From: Limnohabitans sp. Bal53
GTDB lineage: Bacteria > Pseudomonadota > Gammaproteobacteria > Burkholderiales > Burkholderiaceae_C
Assembly (NCBI RefSeq): GCF_003063355.1
Contig: NZ_NESH01000001.1
Location: 62,001-126,000, forward strand
DNA length: 64,000 nt
Direction of reading: 5' to 3'
This document shows positions 45,699 to 53,633 of this stretch, in pieces; the first letter of the stretch is position 1; each line of letters begins with the position of its first letter. The position numbers and the translations under genes are program-made. The notes under the pieces were generated by a model, which saw nothing but the letters and a program-made list of their open reading frames with translations, was not told the origin of the DNA and made no database searches.

Positions 45699-46728
45699 CG
45701 GGCCGGTGCACCGTGACAGGGTGTGAACGCTGCACATCCCGCGCCCTGAGTTGGCCGCATCCCCCGTCCACATCCTGCCCCGCCGACTGGCGCAACTTGG
45801 TCAATACACCGCGTTGGTGCAAAGTGCGCGCGATGGCCGCTGCTTTTTCCCAGCTGGGGCGCGCATAGGGCAAATCAGGCACCGCGTTGTAGGGGATCAT
45901 GTTCATCAGCGCGTATTTGCCCTTCAGCAATCGCACGATGCCCTCGATTTCGTCGTCGCCGTCGTTCACCCCGTCGATCAGCGTCCACTGGTACTGAATC
46001 GGATAACCCGTGGCGCGGGCATAGGTCTCGCCCGCCTCCACCAAATCCTGAGGGTCAAAGCGCGGGGCCCGGGGCAGCAGTTGCGCCCGCAAATCGGCCC
46101 GCGTGGTGTGCAGCGACAAAGCCAAAGCAGGTTTCACCCGGCCTTGCGGCAAGCGTTCAAACACCCGCGCATCACCCACCGTAGAAAACACCAGATTTTT
46201 GTGGCCGATGTTGCCCACTGTGCCCAACAGGTCAATCGCCTCCATCACCGCGTCCAGGTTGTGCGCGGGCTCTCCCATACCCATGAACACCACTTTTTTG
46301 ACCGGCCTGAGGGTGCGCGCCAGCGCCACCTGGGCCACGATTTCGGCGCTGCCCACCTGCCGTATCAGGCCCTCGCGCCCAGTCATGCAAAACACACAGC
46401 CCACCGCGCAGCCAACTTGAGACGACACGCACAGGCCATCGCGCGGCAAGAGCACGCTTTCAACGGTCAGGCCGTCTTTGAGGCCCACCAGCAAACGGGC
46501 CGAGCCGTCTTGGCCCGGGTGCTGTTCACGCAAGGTGGCCAAACCATTGAGCGTTTGACTGAGTGCAGGCAAAGCCTCACGCACCGCAGTGGGCATGAAG
46601 CTCGCCAAAGGTCGGCGGCCACTGTCCTGCGGTTTGGCCTGGGTCCAAAGACGCAGCACACGCTGTTCGTGCAGGGCGTTGGCCCCCAATGCGCGCAAGT
46701 GGTCGCGGATGTCCTGAACGCTGTGCAT
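45679..46728 (-). CDS. RlmN-like radical SAM RNA methyltransferase (paralogue)
   Basis: The 349-residue protein has the radical SAM cluster cysteines in GCAVGCVFCM (C107, C111, C114), the upstream LCVSSQVG cysteine (C100), and the late DVDGGCGQL cysteine (about C324) that forms the methyl carrier. These match the catalytic set of RlmN, which methylates A2503 of 23S rRNA and A37 of some tRNAs. But the N-terminal domain is short and unusual, and the gene lies next to slyX, not with ndk/pilF as in standard rlmN loci. It is therefore probably a second, divergent copy. The start is the ATG at 46728. Confidence 0.8.
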   Translation of the reverse strand: MHSVQDIRDHLRALGANALHEQRVLRLWTQAKPQDSGRRPLASFMPTAVREALPALSQTLNGLATLREQHPGQDGSARLLVGLKDGLTVESVLLPRDGLCVSSQVGCAVGCVFCMTGREGLIRQVGSAEIVAQVALARTLRPVKKVVFMGMGEPAHNLDAVMEAIDLLGTVGNIGHKNLVFSTVGDARVFERLPQGRVKPALALSLHTTRADLRAQLLPRAPRFDPQDLVEAGETYARATGYPIQYQWTLIDGVNDGDDEIEGIVRLLKGKYALMNMIPYNAVPDLPYARPSWEKAAAIARTLHQRGVLTKLRQSAGQDVDGGCGQLRARDVQRSHPVTVHRPVSAPAA

Positions 46729-46733
46729 GGGTT

Positions 46734-46955
46734 TCAATAATGGGGCGGGATTTCGTCGCGCAGGTTGCGCACCTCGGCACCGCCACCCGATTCGGGCAGG
46801 CGGTCGCGCATCTGGCGCAATTCGGTGATCAGCGCGTCAATTTGCTGCTGCTGGCGGTAGACCTGCGCGTTGAGTTGGTCCAGCAGGTCTTCGGTGAAGC
46901 CGGCCTTGATTTCCAAGTCGACCAGGCGGTTTTCAATAGGGGTGGGAATGTCCAT
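46734..46955 (-). CDS. slyX: SlyX-family protein
   Basis: A 73-residue coiled-coil protein with heptads in NRLVDLEIKAGFTEDLLDQL and YRQQQQIDALITELRQMRDR, the SlyX family pattern, and a short charged tail LRDEIPPHY. SlyX is a small cytoplasmic protein of unknown function. It lies five bases upstream of the RlmN-like gene and is likely co-transcribed with it. The open frame extends to 47111, but the ATG at 46955 begins the conserved part. Confidence 0.85.
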   Translation of the reverse strand: MDIPTPIENRLVDLEIKAGFTEDLLDQLNAQVYRQQQQIDALITELRQMRDRLPESGGGAEVRNLRDEIPPHY

Positions 46956-46997
46956 GGGCTGTATTGGACATGATTTTGAATCCACTGCCGTCAAGAT

Positions 46998-47170
46998 GGA
47001 TCGCTTCGTACCTCGCGATGACAGGAAAACGGAAAACCACACTTCAGTGCCATGGCGTGTGCAGCGCGGAAATCCACTCAGCGTCATGGCGAGCGCAGCG
47101 CGGCTATCCATCCGGCGTCATTGCGAGCGCAGCGCGGCAATCTGTCGATCGCTTGGCATATCGCGATGAC
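46998..47170. repeat. Cluster of 34-bp palindromic repeats
   Basis: Three adjacent copies of a 34-bp unit, starting near 47049, 47083 and 47117, share GTCATGGCGAGCGCAGCGCG or close forms. Two copies of GATCGCTT-n-TCGCGATGAC stand at 46998-47022 and 47147-47170. The last unit's GTCATTGCGA and the final TCGCGATGAC are complementary in nine of ten positions, so the cluster can fold into hairpins. Units are contiguous with no spacers, so it is not CRISPR. It fills the gap between the divergent slyX and metK. Confidence 0.75.
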
Positions 47171-47231
47171 TTTTTGAGCGCCACGACCCAGGCCATAGGG
47201 ACTTGGCAGTCAGATGGTCAAAGGGCCTCGC

Positions 47232-47237
47232 TATAAT
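47232..47237 (+). promoter_or_regulatory. Promoter -10 of metK
   Basis: A perfect TATAAT lies 128 bases before the metK start. Initiation near 47243 would give a leader of about 120 bases. The -35 box is not clear. Confidence 0.6.
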
Positions 47238-47243
47238 GTTTGC

Positions 47244-47357
47244 ATCGCCGAGTTATCTGAACTACTTGCAGGGCGATTCATAAAACCTGCTAAAGCGTTC
47301 GCCAGGCTCCGGGTTATCAGGGTCGGCAACGCCGACAAACCACTGAAACCTCAGGAG
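47244..47357 (+). promoter_or_regulatory. Structured metK leader with SAM-II-like sequence blocks
   Basis: A 6-bp helix pairs ATCGCC (47244-47249) with GGCGAT (47272-47277) around a 22-base loop. GCAG in that loop (47268-47271) can pair with CTGC at 47287-47290, giving an H-type pseudoknot. The sequence blocks TTGCA, ATAAA and GCTAAA appear in the same order as in SAM-II riboswitches, although the U-rich loop motif of SAM-II is not obvious. Downstream come a GTCGGC-AAC-GCCGAC hairpin and CTGAAACCTCAGGAG, which partly hides the ribosome binding site AGGAG (47353-47357). S-adenosylmethionine feedback on its own synthase gene is plausible but unproven. Confidence 0.45.
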
Positions 47358-47365
47358 TTTTTTTC

Positions 47366-48547
47366 ATGTCCAGCAATTTCCTCTTCACTTCCGAGTCCGT
47401 CTCCGAAGGCCACCCCGACAAAGTCGCCGACCAGATCTCCGACGCGATCCTCGACGCGATCTTTGAACAAGACCCCCGCAGCCGCGTGGCCGCCGAGACC
47501 CTGACCAACACCGGTTTGGTCGTATTGGCCGGTGAGATCACCACCAACGCGCACGTCGACTACATCCAAGTCGCCCGCGACACCATCAAGCGCATCGGCT
47601 ACGACAACACCGACTACGGCATCGACTACAAAGGCTGCGCGGTCATGGTTTGCTACGACAAGCAGAGCAATGACATCGCCCAGGGCGTGGACCACGCTTC
47701 TGACGACCACCTCAACATCGGTGCGGGCGACCAGGGCCTGATGTTCGGTTACGCCTGCTCTGAAACACCTGAGCTGATGCCCGCCCCCATTTATTACGCC
47801 CACCGCCTGGTCGAGCGCCAGGCTCAGTTGCGCAAAGACGGTCGCTTGCCATTTCTGCGCCCCGACGCCAAAAGCCAGGTGACCATGCGTTACGTGGACG
47901 GCAAGCCCCACAGCATCGACACCGTGGTGCTGTCCACCCAGCACAGCCCTGACCAGTCCGAAACCTCGACCAAGATGAAGGCCAGCTTCACAGAAGCCAT
48001 CATCGAAGAGATCATCAAGCCCGTGCTGCCCAAAGAGTGGCTGCAAGACACCAAGTATTTGATCAACCCCACCGGCCGTTTTGTCATCGGCGGCCCCCAA
48101 GGTGATTGCGGTTTGACGGGTCGCAAGATCATCGTCGACACCTACGGCGGCGCCTGCCCCCATGGTGGTGGCGCGTTCTCGGGCAAAGACCCCTCCAAGG
48201 TCGACCGCTCGGCCGCTTACGCAGCACGTTACGTGGCCAAAAACATCGTGGCTGCAGGCTTGGCGACCAAGTGCCAAATTCAAGTGGCATACGCCATCGG
48301 CGTGGCACGCCCTATGAACATCACGGTGAACACCGAAGGCACAGGCGTGATCTCAGACGACCAAATCGCCGCCTTGGTGGCCGAGCACTTTGACCTGCGC
48401 CCCAAAGGCATCATCCAGATGCTGGACCTGCTGCGCCCCATCTACAGCAAGACCGCCGCCTACGGCCACTTTGGCCGCGACGAGCCCGACTTCACGTGGG
48501 AGCGCACCGACCGCGCCGCTGCTTTGAAGGCCGCTGCTGGCCTGTAA
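47366..48547 (+). CDS. metK: S-adenosylmethionine synthase
   Basis: The 393-residue enzyme makes S-adenosylmethionine from methionine and ATP. The N-terminal [20 protein letters not shown], the central [20 protein letters not shown] and the C-terminal [20 protein letters not shown] are all signature regions. The start is the ATG at 47366, nine bases after AGGAG. It has its own -10 box and a long folded leader, and a strong terminator follows. Confidence 0.98.
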   Translation: MSSNFLFTSESVSEGHPDKVADQISDAILDAIFEQDPRSRVAAETLTNTGLVVLAGEITTNAHVDYIQVARDTIKRIGYDNTDYGIDYKGCAVMVCYDKQSNDIAQGVDHASDDHLNIGAGDQGLMFGYACSETPELMPAPIYYAHRLVERQAQLRKDGRLPFLRPDAKSQVTMRYVDGKPHSIDTVVLSTQHSPDQSETSTKMKASFTEAIIEEIIKPVLPKEWLQDTKYLINPTGRFVIGGPQGDCGLTGRKIIVDTYGGACPHGGGAFSGKDPSKVDRSAAYAARYVAKNIVAAGLATKCQIQVAYAIGVARPMNITVNTEGTGVISDDQIAALVAEHFDLRPKGIIQMLDLLRPIYSKTAAYGHFGRDEPDFTWERTDRAAALKAAAGL

Positions 48548-48570
48548 GCCAATCTGAGTTTGGCTGACCC

Positions 48571-48601
48571 AACCGCTCGACATCCGTTGAGCGGTTTTTT
48601 T
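48571..48601 (+). terminator. Rho-independent terminator after metK
   Basis: AACCGCTC and GAGCGGTT form an 8-bp stem around a ten-base loop, followed by TTTTTTT. It begins 24 bases after the metK stop codon and lies before the converging amidase gene. Confidence 0.9.
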
Positions 48602-48608
48602 ACGCCTG

Positions 48609-50084
48609 TTAACCCTTGGTCACATGCACCTGAGGCACGCGCCCGGCATGCCACTGCCCGCCCAAGGCGCGTTCGATTTGCGCGGCCAGTTGCAACAACA
48701 TGCCGTCGTTGGCTTGGCGGGCCTGCGCATGGATGCCCAAGGGCAAGCCGTTTTCTTGCCAGGCCATGGGCATGGAGATACCCGGCATGCCACACAGATT
48801 GGTCAGCGGGGTGTAGGCAAAGTTGCACCACAGATGGTTGAACCAATCGAGCACCGAAGGGTTGTCGCTGGTCGTCAAATATTCCAACGTGCCGATTTTG
48901 GGTGTGGGCAATGCGGTGATGGGCGTGAGGATGATGTCCCAGTCTTCAAAGAACTGACCAAATGCACGCGAGGTGGTGTTGAACACCGCCTGCATGCGGG
49001 CACGCTCGGTGAAGCTGGTGTTCATGCCCATCTCCCAAATCTTGATGTTGATCGGCTCAACCAGATCCGCTGGTGGGCGCGTCAGGCCCCGAGGGGCGAG
49101 CAAGTTAGAAATCGTCTGCGCAAAGTTGCTGATGTAGCAAGTGGTCTGCGCATCGAACGCAGCGCGAAAATCCACCTCGGGCAAGGCCCAGTCCACCTGG
49201 TGGCCCAGGCCCTCCAGAAAGCGCCCTACGCGTTGCAACTCGTCCACAAAATGCGGCACCGCCCGAAAGTCGCCCCACTCGTGCGACAGCGCAATACGCA
49301 GCCGCGGCGGGTCACGCCGAATCAAATCGCTGTAGGGCTCGGGGGGCATCCAGTAGGGCATGAACTCGCCCGGCGCACCACCGCGGCAGTGGTCCACAAA
49401 AGCAGCCGTATCGCGCACCGTTCGGCTTTGGCAACCCTGCGTAGAAACCAGACCTGTCAGGTCCGAGGCCGCAGGCGCGATCGAAAACACCCCGCGTGAA
49501 GGCTTCAAACCAATGTTGCCATTGGCCCCCGCCGGTATGCGGATCGAGCCACCGCCGTCGGTGGCATGCGACAGCGGCAACACGCCGGCCGCCAGGGCCA
49601 CCGCGGTGCCCGCCGAAGAGCCATAACTGGTGTACTCGGGGTTCCAGGGGTTGCGCGTGACATACACCGCCGGGTTTTCTGCAGAACTGCACACCCCGAA
49701 CTCGGGTGTGGTGGTGCGGCCGATGATGTTCAGACCTGCCCGTCGCATTTGAGCCGTGAGGAAAGTGTCTGCCGTGGCGCGGTTGCCGCGCATCATCTGA
49801 GCACCCATCTCCTGCAGGCGACCCTTGAGCGTCGGCCCCAAATCCTTGATGAAAAAGGGCACCCCCGCAAAGGGCCCTGCGGGGTCCATGCCGTCCTGCA
49901 GCGGGTTGGCCACCACGTCGTCAAACACCTCGACCACCGCGTGCACCGCCGGGTTGATGCGAGCCACCCCCGCCGCCGCCTGCGCGGCCAGTTCTGCGGC
50001 CGACACATCACCACGGCGCACGCAGTCGGCCAGCCCCACCGCATCGTGCTGCACCCATTCCTGCCACGTCATTGCCAAAGTCAT
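48609..50084 (-). CDS. Amidase (amidase signature family)
   Basis: The 491-residue protein has the amidase signature in SYGSSAGTAVALAAGVLPLS and HATDGGGSIRIPAGANGNIG, with the catalytic lysine in GVPFFIKDLGPTLKG and the serine pair in GSSAG and GGGSIR. The fold is that of GatA and related carboxamide hydrolases. There is no signal peptide. The substrate is unknown; it could be an amide, nitrile-derived amide or amino acid amide. It converges with metK. Confidence 0.92.
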   Translation of the reverse strand: MTLAMTWQEWVQHDAVGLADCVRRGDVSAAELAAQAAAGVARINPAVHAVVEVFDDVVANPLQDGMDPAGPFAGVPFFIKDLGPTLKGRLQEMGAQMMRGNRATADTFLTAQMRRAGLNIIGRTTTPEFGVCSSAENPAVYVTRNPWNPEYTSYGSSAGTAVALAAGVLPLSHATDGGGSIRIPAGANGNIGLKPSRGVFSIAPAASDLTGLVSTQGCQSRTVRDTAAFVDHCRGGAPGEFMPYWMPPEPYSDLIRRDPPRLRIALSHEWGDFRAVPHFVDELQRVGRFLEGLGHQVDWALPEVDFRAAFDAQTTCYISNFAQTISNLLAPRGLTRPPADLVEPINIKIWEMGMNTSFTERARMQAVFNTTSRAFGQFFEDWDIILTPITALPTPKIGTLEYLTTSDNPSVLDWFNHLWCNFAYTPLTNLCGMPGISMPMAWQENGLPLGIHAQARQANDGMLLQLAAQIERALGGQWHAGRVPQVHVTKG

Positions 50085-50223
50085 CTCTGCCGCCCTCGCT
50101 TTTGAATCTGCGCAGCACGCGCCTCAGTCTGCACGCATCTGTTCACAGTTCCAATCATTTTGCAGCGCCCAATAGAACACGCATGTACCGAAAGCGACCG
50201 ATCTTTTGAGGCTGCCTGAAGGC

Positions 50224-50256
50224 AAAAAAAAACCAAGCTCGAAAGCTTGGTTTTTT
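50224..50256. terminator. Bidirectional hairpin terminator
   Basis: AACCAAGCT and AGCTTGGTT (50231-50239 and 50244-50252) form a perfect 9-bp stem around CGAA, with an A run on the left and TTTTTT on the right. It can end transcripts coming from either side, mainly the AAA ATPase gene to its right. The rest of 50085-50342 holds no gene. Confidence 0.8.
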
Positions 50257-50342
50257 ACGGTTTGGTGGTGCTGTGGCGACTGGTTTCGAACCAACCCTCA
50301 AAGCTCCTGAGTACTGCTGAGTATCAGTGAGGAAACATGGGG

Positions 50343-51581
50343 CTATTTGCCCCATAGGGTAGCGAGCGGAGCGGCCCAGATGTTATCGCCCAACGGCAAA
50401 GTCTCGTCACCGTCGTAAAGCAATATGCCCATCTTGAATTGATTGCCTGCCAGACTGGCCAGCTTTCTCAAGCCCCGCAGATCACTTTCCTTGACGGTGG
50501 CAGAGGCCTTGACTTCAACGCCGACCAAGTGCCCAGCCGCGTTTTCAATGACCACATCGACCTCGACTTTGTCGGCATCACGGTAGTACATCAGCGAGTA
50601 GCTGCCTTCTGCAGTGGTTGTCGCTTTCAGCAGCTCGCCATAGACAAACGATTCCAGTACGTTGCCAAATCGAGTACGGTCCTGCTGCACCTCTTCAGCG
50701 GTCAACTCGAGCAGGGTCGCCAGCAATCCAGAATCAATGAACTGCAACTTGGCCGATTTGACGACACGGCTGAGCCGGTTACGCGCCCAAACATCCACAC
50801 GGCGCAGCAGGTACATCTGCTCCAACACGCCGACGTACTTCGCTGCGGTTTTACTGTCCAAACCCACCTGGCCTCCCAGCTGGGTGTAGTTGCACATTTG
50901 ACCGGCAGTCTGCGCCAGGGCACGCAAAAAACGTGGCAACTGATCCAACTTTTCGATCCCTGAAACATCGCGGACATCGCGCTGAATCAACGCGTCGATG
51001 TACTGCCGCGCCCAAGCAATCCGACGCCTTGGCGTGGACCGTGAAATGGCTTCGGGATAGCCGCCGCTCAACACCCGGTCGACCAAGTCGCTACCCAGCG
51101 CTTGCGTACCCTGCCGAGGGATCTGGCCTGCAAACACGCTGTCAAGCCAGTTGACTGACTGCCCCTCTATTTCACTTTGTGACAGTGGCAGCAACAACAA
51201 TGTCTCCATCCTCCCAGCCAAGGAGTCGGCCACTGTCGGCAATGCCATCAAGTTGGCGGAGCCCGTCAGCAAAAAACGGCCTGGCCGCCTGTCTTCGTCA
51301 ACGCTTTTCTTGATGGCCAACAACAAGGAAGGCGCTCGCTGAATTTCGTCAATGACCGCACGATCCAAACTGCGAATCATCCCGACGGGGTCTTCCCTGG
51401 CGGACATCAGCGTCAGTTCATCGTCCAGGGTCAGGTAGCGTGCCCCGTTGCCAGAAATATGACGAACCAAGGTCGTTTTGCCCGCCTGACGTGGCCCAGC
51501 AAGTAAGACCACCGGCGTGTCTTGCATGGCTTCGGCGATGCGTGATCCGATCTGGCGCGGGTACAGAGAGGGCTCAGTCAT
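50343..51581 (-). CDS. AAA ATPase with DUF4143 domain
   Basis: The 412-residue protein opens with an AAA_14 P-loop (VVLLAGPRQAGKTTLVRHIS), a Walker B-like RAVIDEIQRAPSLLLAIK, and a sensor-like GRFLLTGSANLM. The C-terminal DUF4143 domain follows with NVLESFVYGELLKATTT and DVVIENAAGHLVGVEVKAS, the last resembling a restriction-endonuclease-like core. Such proteins are widespread singletons of unknown role, often near mobile DNA. It starts at the ATG at 51581 or 51590 and is the first gene of a mobile-looking region. Confidence 0.88.
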   Translation of the reverse strand: MTEPSLYPRQIGSRIAEAMQDTPVVLLAGPRQAGKTTLVRHISGNGARYLTLDDELTLMSAREDPVGMIRSLDRAVIDEIQRAPSLLLAIKKSVDEDRRPGRFLLTGSANLMALPTVADSLAGRMETLLLLPLSQSEIEGQSVNWLDSVFAGQIPRQGTQALGSDLVDRVLSGGYPEAISRSTPRRRIAWARQYIDALIQRDVRDVSGIEKLDQLPRFLRALAQTAGQMCNYTQLGGQVGLDSKTAAKYVGVLEQMYLLRRVDVWARNRLSRVVKSAKLQFIDSGLLATLLELTAEEVQQDRTRFGNVLESFVYGELLKATTTAEGSYSLMYYRDADKVEVDVVIENAAGHLVGVEVKASATVKESDLRGLRKLASLAGNQFKMGILLYDGDETLPLGDNIWAAPLATLWGK

Positions 51582-51673
51582 GCGCCACATAATAACGTAA
51601 ATTTTGGATTTTATCCCCGTAGTTCACGGAAAATGATATTTGAATTATCGGAGCGACACGACACATATTGTGC

Positions 51674-51810
51674 ATAATCAGGCGATTTTTGCCCATGCTC
51701 GTTTGGCTCTTCGCGCTGGTCACGCTTTTGCTCGTGACACCAGAGCTATTCGCTTTGGCCCACCCGGCAAAGCGCCTCAGACGGCAACAACGTCAAGGCT
51801 TCGCACGACC
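51674..51810 (+). pseudogene. Truncated 5' copy of the DD35E transposase gene
   Basis: This 137-base segment matches 52504-52640, the start of the complete transposase gene, at DNA and protein level. It encodes MLVWLFALVTLLLVTPELFA, then KRLRRQQRQGFARP, nearly the same as the intact protein's first 40 residues, including the membrane helix and the bases just upstream of the ATG. Similarity stops near 51810 and the rest of the gene is missing. It lies in the same orientation as the intact copy with hicBA between them. Confidence 0.75.
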
Positions 51811-51839
51811 ACTGCCCAACATTCCCCGTGCACTCTGCA

Positions 51840-52175
51840 TCAGCCAGGCTGAGCCGCGTGCTGCAACACCTCGGTCGCCCATTGGTTCAGGCTTTTGCCG
51901 GCGGCCTGCGCAGCAACGAGCGCGCGACCATGGATTTCAGGTGGTACGCGTAACAAGAGCTTGCCAGATGCTGGCTTCTCGGGGTGTAGGCCATGTTCCT
52001 TGCAGTCGGCAAGATAGTCCTTGATCGCAAGCTCGAATTCCGTACGCAATTGGGCAACCGTCTCGCCGTGAAAGCTGATTATGTTGCGTATTCCGAGAAT
52101 GCGTCCCGCAAAAATGTTGTCCCGTTCGTCATATTCGACGCGCGCGGTATAACCCTTGTAAGTCATAGTGTTCAT
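51840..52175 (-). CDS. hicB: HicB-family antitoxin
   Basis: The 111-residue protein has an N-terminal HicB fold (YKGYTARVEYDERDNIFAGR and IISFHGETVAQLRTEFELAI) and a C-terminal ribbon-helix-helix type DNA-binding part (LLLRVPPEIHGRALVAAQAA, then GKSLNQWATEVLQHA). It would neutralise HicA and repress the operon. Its start overlaps the hicA stop codon as ATGA. The pair sits between a broken and an intact transposase copy. Confidence 0.92.
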   Translation of the reverse strand: MNTMTYKGYTARVEYDERDNIFAGRILGIRNIISFHGETVAQLRTEFELAIKDYLADCKEHGLHPEKPASGKLLLRVPPEIHGRALVAAQAAGKSLNQWATEVLQHAAQPG

Positions 52176-52426
52176 TGCTGCACTCCTGCACGTTCCAATA
52201 ATTCCCGAGCTTCCTCCACCTGATACCGCTTAGCCTCCTTGCCCGGATGTGGCCGATGACAGCGCCACTGCGCGCCATTGAGTTCGATCCTGACGCGTGA
52301 GCCCTCGCGCTCTAAAACGGAGCCGCCCAGCGCTTTGATCAGCGCCTCAATGTCTGCGAACACGATCGATGCCGACGTCGGGCGAGTAAAGATCGCAGCA
52401 AGCGTCTTACGGTGTTTGGTGTTCAT
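52172..52426 (-). CDS. hicA: HicA-family mRNA interferase toxin
   Basis: The 84-residue protein begins MNTKHRKTLAAIFTRPTSAS, followed by FADIEALIKALGGSVLEREG and SRVRIELNGAQWRCHRPHPG. In classic HicA the active histidine follows a GSH motif. Here the position reads GSR, and the histidines of CHRPHP occur instead, as in the common longer HicA subtype. It cleaves mRNA unless bound by HicB. It starts at the ATG at 52426; the frame to 52441 adds only five residues. Confidence 0.88.
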   Translation of the reverse strand: MNTKHRKTLAAIFTRPTSASIVFADIEALIKALGGSVLEREGSRVRIELNGAQWRCHRPHPGKEAKRYQVEEARELLERAGVQQ

Positions 52427-52524
52427 GGCAAATGCTATCACAAAACGATATCAAATCAAGTCCCAAACATCCCGTCTGTGCTGCCGCCTAACCTGCGCCC
52501 CTCATAATCGGGCACTTTTTGCCC

Positions 52525-53463
52525 ATGCTAGTTTGGCTCTTCGCGCTATTCACTCTTTTGCTCGTGACACCAGCGCTCTTCGCCTTGATCCTACTGGCCA
52601 GACGCCTACACAGGAAAAAACGCCAAGGCTTCGGACGTCGTCCCGCTCCAGATCTGACCACCGTTGCCGCCCCTGCACCCCTGACCCGCAAAAAGCCTGA
52701 ATGGGTCGTGCACGAAGTGCTGCGCCTCAAGGCCCTGATGGGCAAGCAGGTCGGTTGCCGCAAAGTCGCTGACACCTTCAACCGGTTGCATGCGCCAACA
52801 AGAGTCGGCAAATCCTTTGTCAGCAACACCATCCGCAACAACCAGTACGCGCTGCTCAACATTTCCCGCGATCTGCGCAACAAGCGCCCTGCACCGGTGA
52901 GTGTCAACAGCGTCTGGGGCGTTGACCTGACTTTTGTGCGAGACCACTGTGGCACACCACGCCCCGTTCTGGGCGTCGTCGATCACGGCTCGCGCGTCTG
53001 CACCCGATTGGCGGCGGTGGTCAACAAGCGCAGCTGGACGCTGATCGGCCACTTGTGCCTGGCCATCGGCCAGCATGGCAAACCCCACGCCATCCGCACC
53101 GACAACGAACTGGTCTTCAAAAGCGCTGTGTTCAAGACCTTCCTGAAGTTGGTGGACATTCGTCACCAGCGAATTCCAGTCTGCGCCCCCTGGTGCAACG
53201 GCCACATCGAAAGCTTCTTTGGTCGGATCAAACCGTTCATCGGGCAGATCCAGATTCACAGCCCAGCCGGTTTGCAAAATGCGCTCAACGAGATGCGACA
53301 CTTTTTCAATCACGTTCGCACCCATCAAAACCTCGCAGGCCTGACGCCAGCAGAAGCATGGGCAGGACTCACCCCGACTGACCTTGCGCAAACACCACCC
53401 AAATCAACCCAGCTCGTTCAGGCACTGGACGGTCTGCTAGTGGGCTATCACATCCGAAGATGA
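52525..53463 (+). CDS. DDE transposase with N-terminal membrane helix
   Basis: The 312-residue protein begins with a long hydrophobic helix (MLVWLFALFTLLLVTPALFA, then LILLARRL) followed by a basic stretch, like an inner-membrane anchor. A helix-turn-helix region follows around residues 75-105 (VGCRKVADTFNRLHAPTRVG). An rve integrase core then carries the catalytic acids D134 (WGVDLTFVRD), D193 (AIRTDNELVF) and E229 (NGHIESFFGRIK), a DD35E spacing like IS3/IS481 enzymes. The ATG at 52525 is chosen; the TTG at 52519 is an alternative. A membrane anchor on a transposase is unusual. Confidence 0.85.
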   Translation: MLVWLFALFTLLLVTPALFALILLARRLHRKKRQGFGRRPAPDLTTVAAPAPLTRKKPEWVVHEVLRLKALMGKQVGCRKVADTFNRLHAPTRVGKSFVSNTIRNNQYALLNISRDLRNKRPAPVSVNSVWGVDLTFVRDHCGTPRPVLGVVDHGSRVCTRLAAVVNKRSWTLIGHLCLAIGQHGKPHAIRTDNELVFKSAVFKTFLKLVDIRHQRIPVCAPWCNGHIESFFGRIKPFIGQIQIHSPAGLQNALNEMRHFFNHVRTHQNLAGLTPAEAWAGLTPTDLAQTPPKSTQLVQALDGLLVGYHIRR

Positions 53464-53471
53464 CGACACAC

Positions 53472-53511
53472 AATCCTCCAAAAAACACACTGTCCAGCTA
53501 ATCGGAGGATT
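53472..53511. repeat. Inverted repeat at the element's right side
   Basis: Arms AATCCTCC and GGAGGATT are exact complements around a 24-base loop, just after the transposase stop codon. It may be a terminator-like hairpin or part of the element's end. Confidence 0.5.
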
Positions 53512-53633
53512 TCGCCTGTCTATCCACTTTTGATCACCAATGAAAGTTATTGGCAATCAATTTTTTACTTCTTTTGGTTATATAAAACCAGGTAGATCAC
53601 GCCTGATTTTTTGAAAATCGGGTCAAAACCGTC

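Larger units (their letters stand above)
52504..53511 (+). mobile_element. Insertion-sequence-like element with DD35E transposase
   Basis: The element is defined by a single transposase gene, the left boundary where similarity to the truncated copy begins (52504), and a right end near an inverted repeat (AATCCTCC at 53472-53479 and GGAGGATT at 53504-53511). Clear terminal inverted repeats or target duplications could not be found by eye, so the exact ends are tentative. Confidence 0.5.

Noticed and set aside
47049-47150. Regularly spaced 34-bp repeats as a possible CRISPR array
   Set aside because: The units are contiguous and no unique spacers separate them. No cas genes are near. They fold as palindromic intergenic repeats.
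47244-47357. metK leader as a classic SAM-I or SAH riboswitch
   Set aside because: The conserved cores of those classes (the four-way junction with its kink-turn of SAM-I, the GAGGAGCGCTGC-type block of SAH) are absent. Only SAM-II-like blocks are seen.
50270-50320. tRNA-like T-loop (GGTTCGAAACC on the minus strand) next to ACCACCA
   Set aside because: No matching acceptor, D or anticodon arms can be built around it, so it is not a tRNA gene. A remnant or attachment site is possible but unsupported.
51668-52024. 118-codon plus-strand frame as a gene
   Set aside because: Only its first 45 codons resemble the transposase; the rest is antisense to hicB. It is a truncated copy, not a functional gene.
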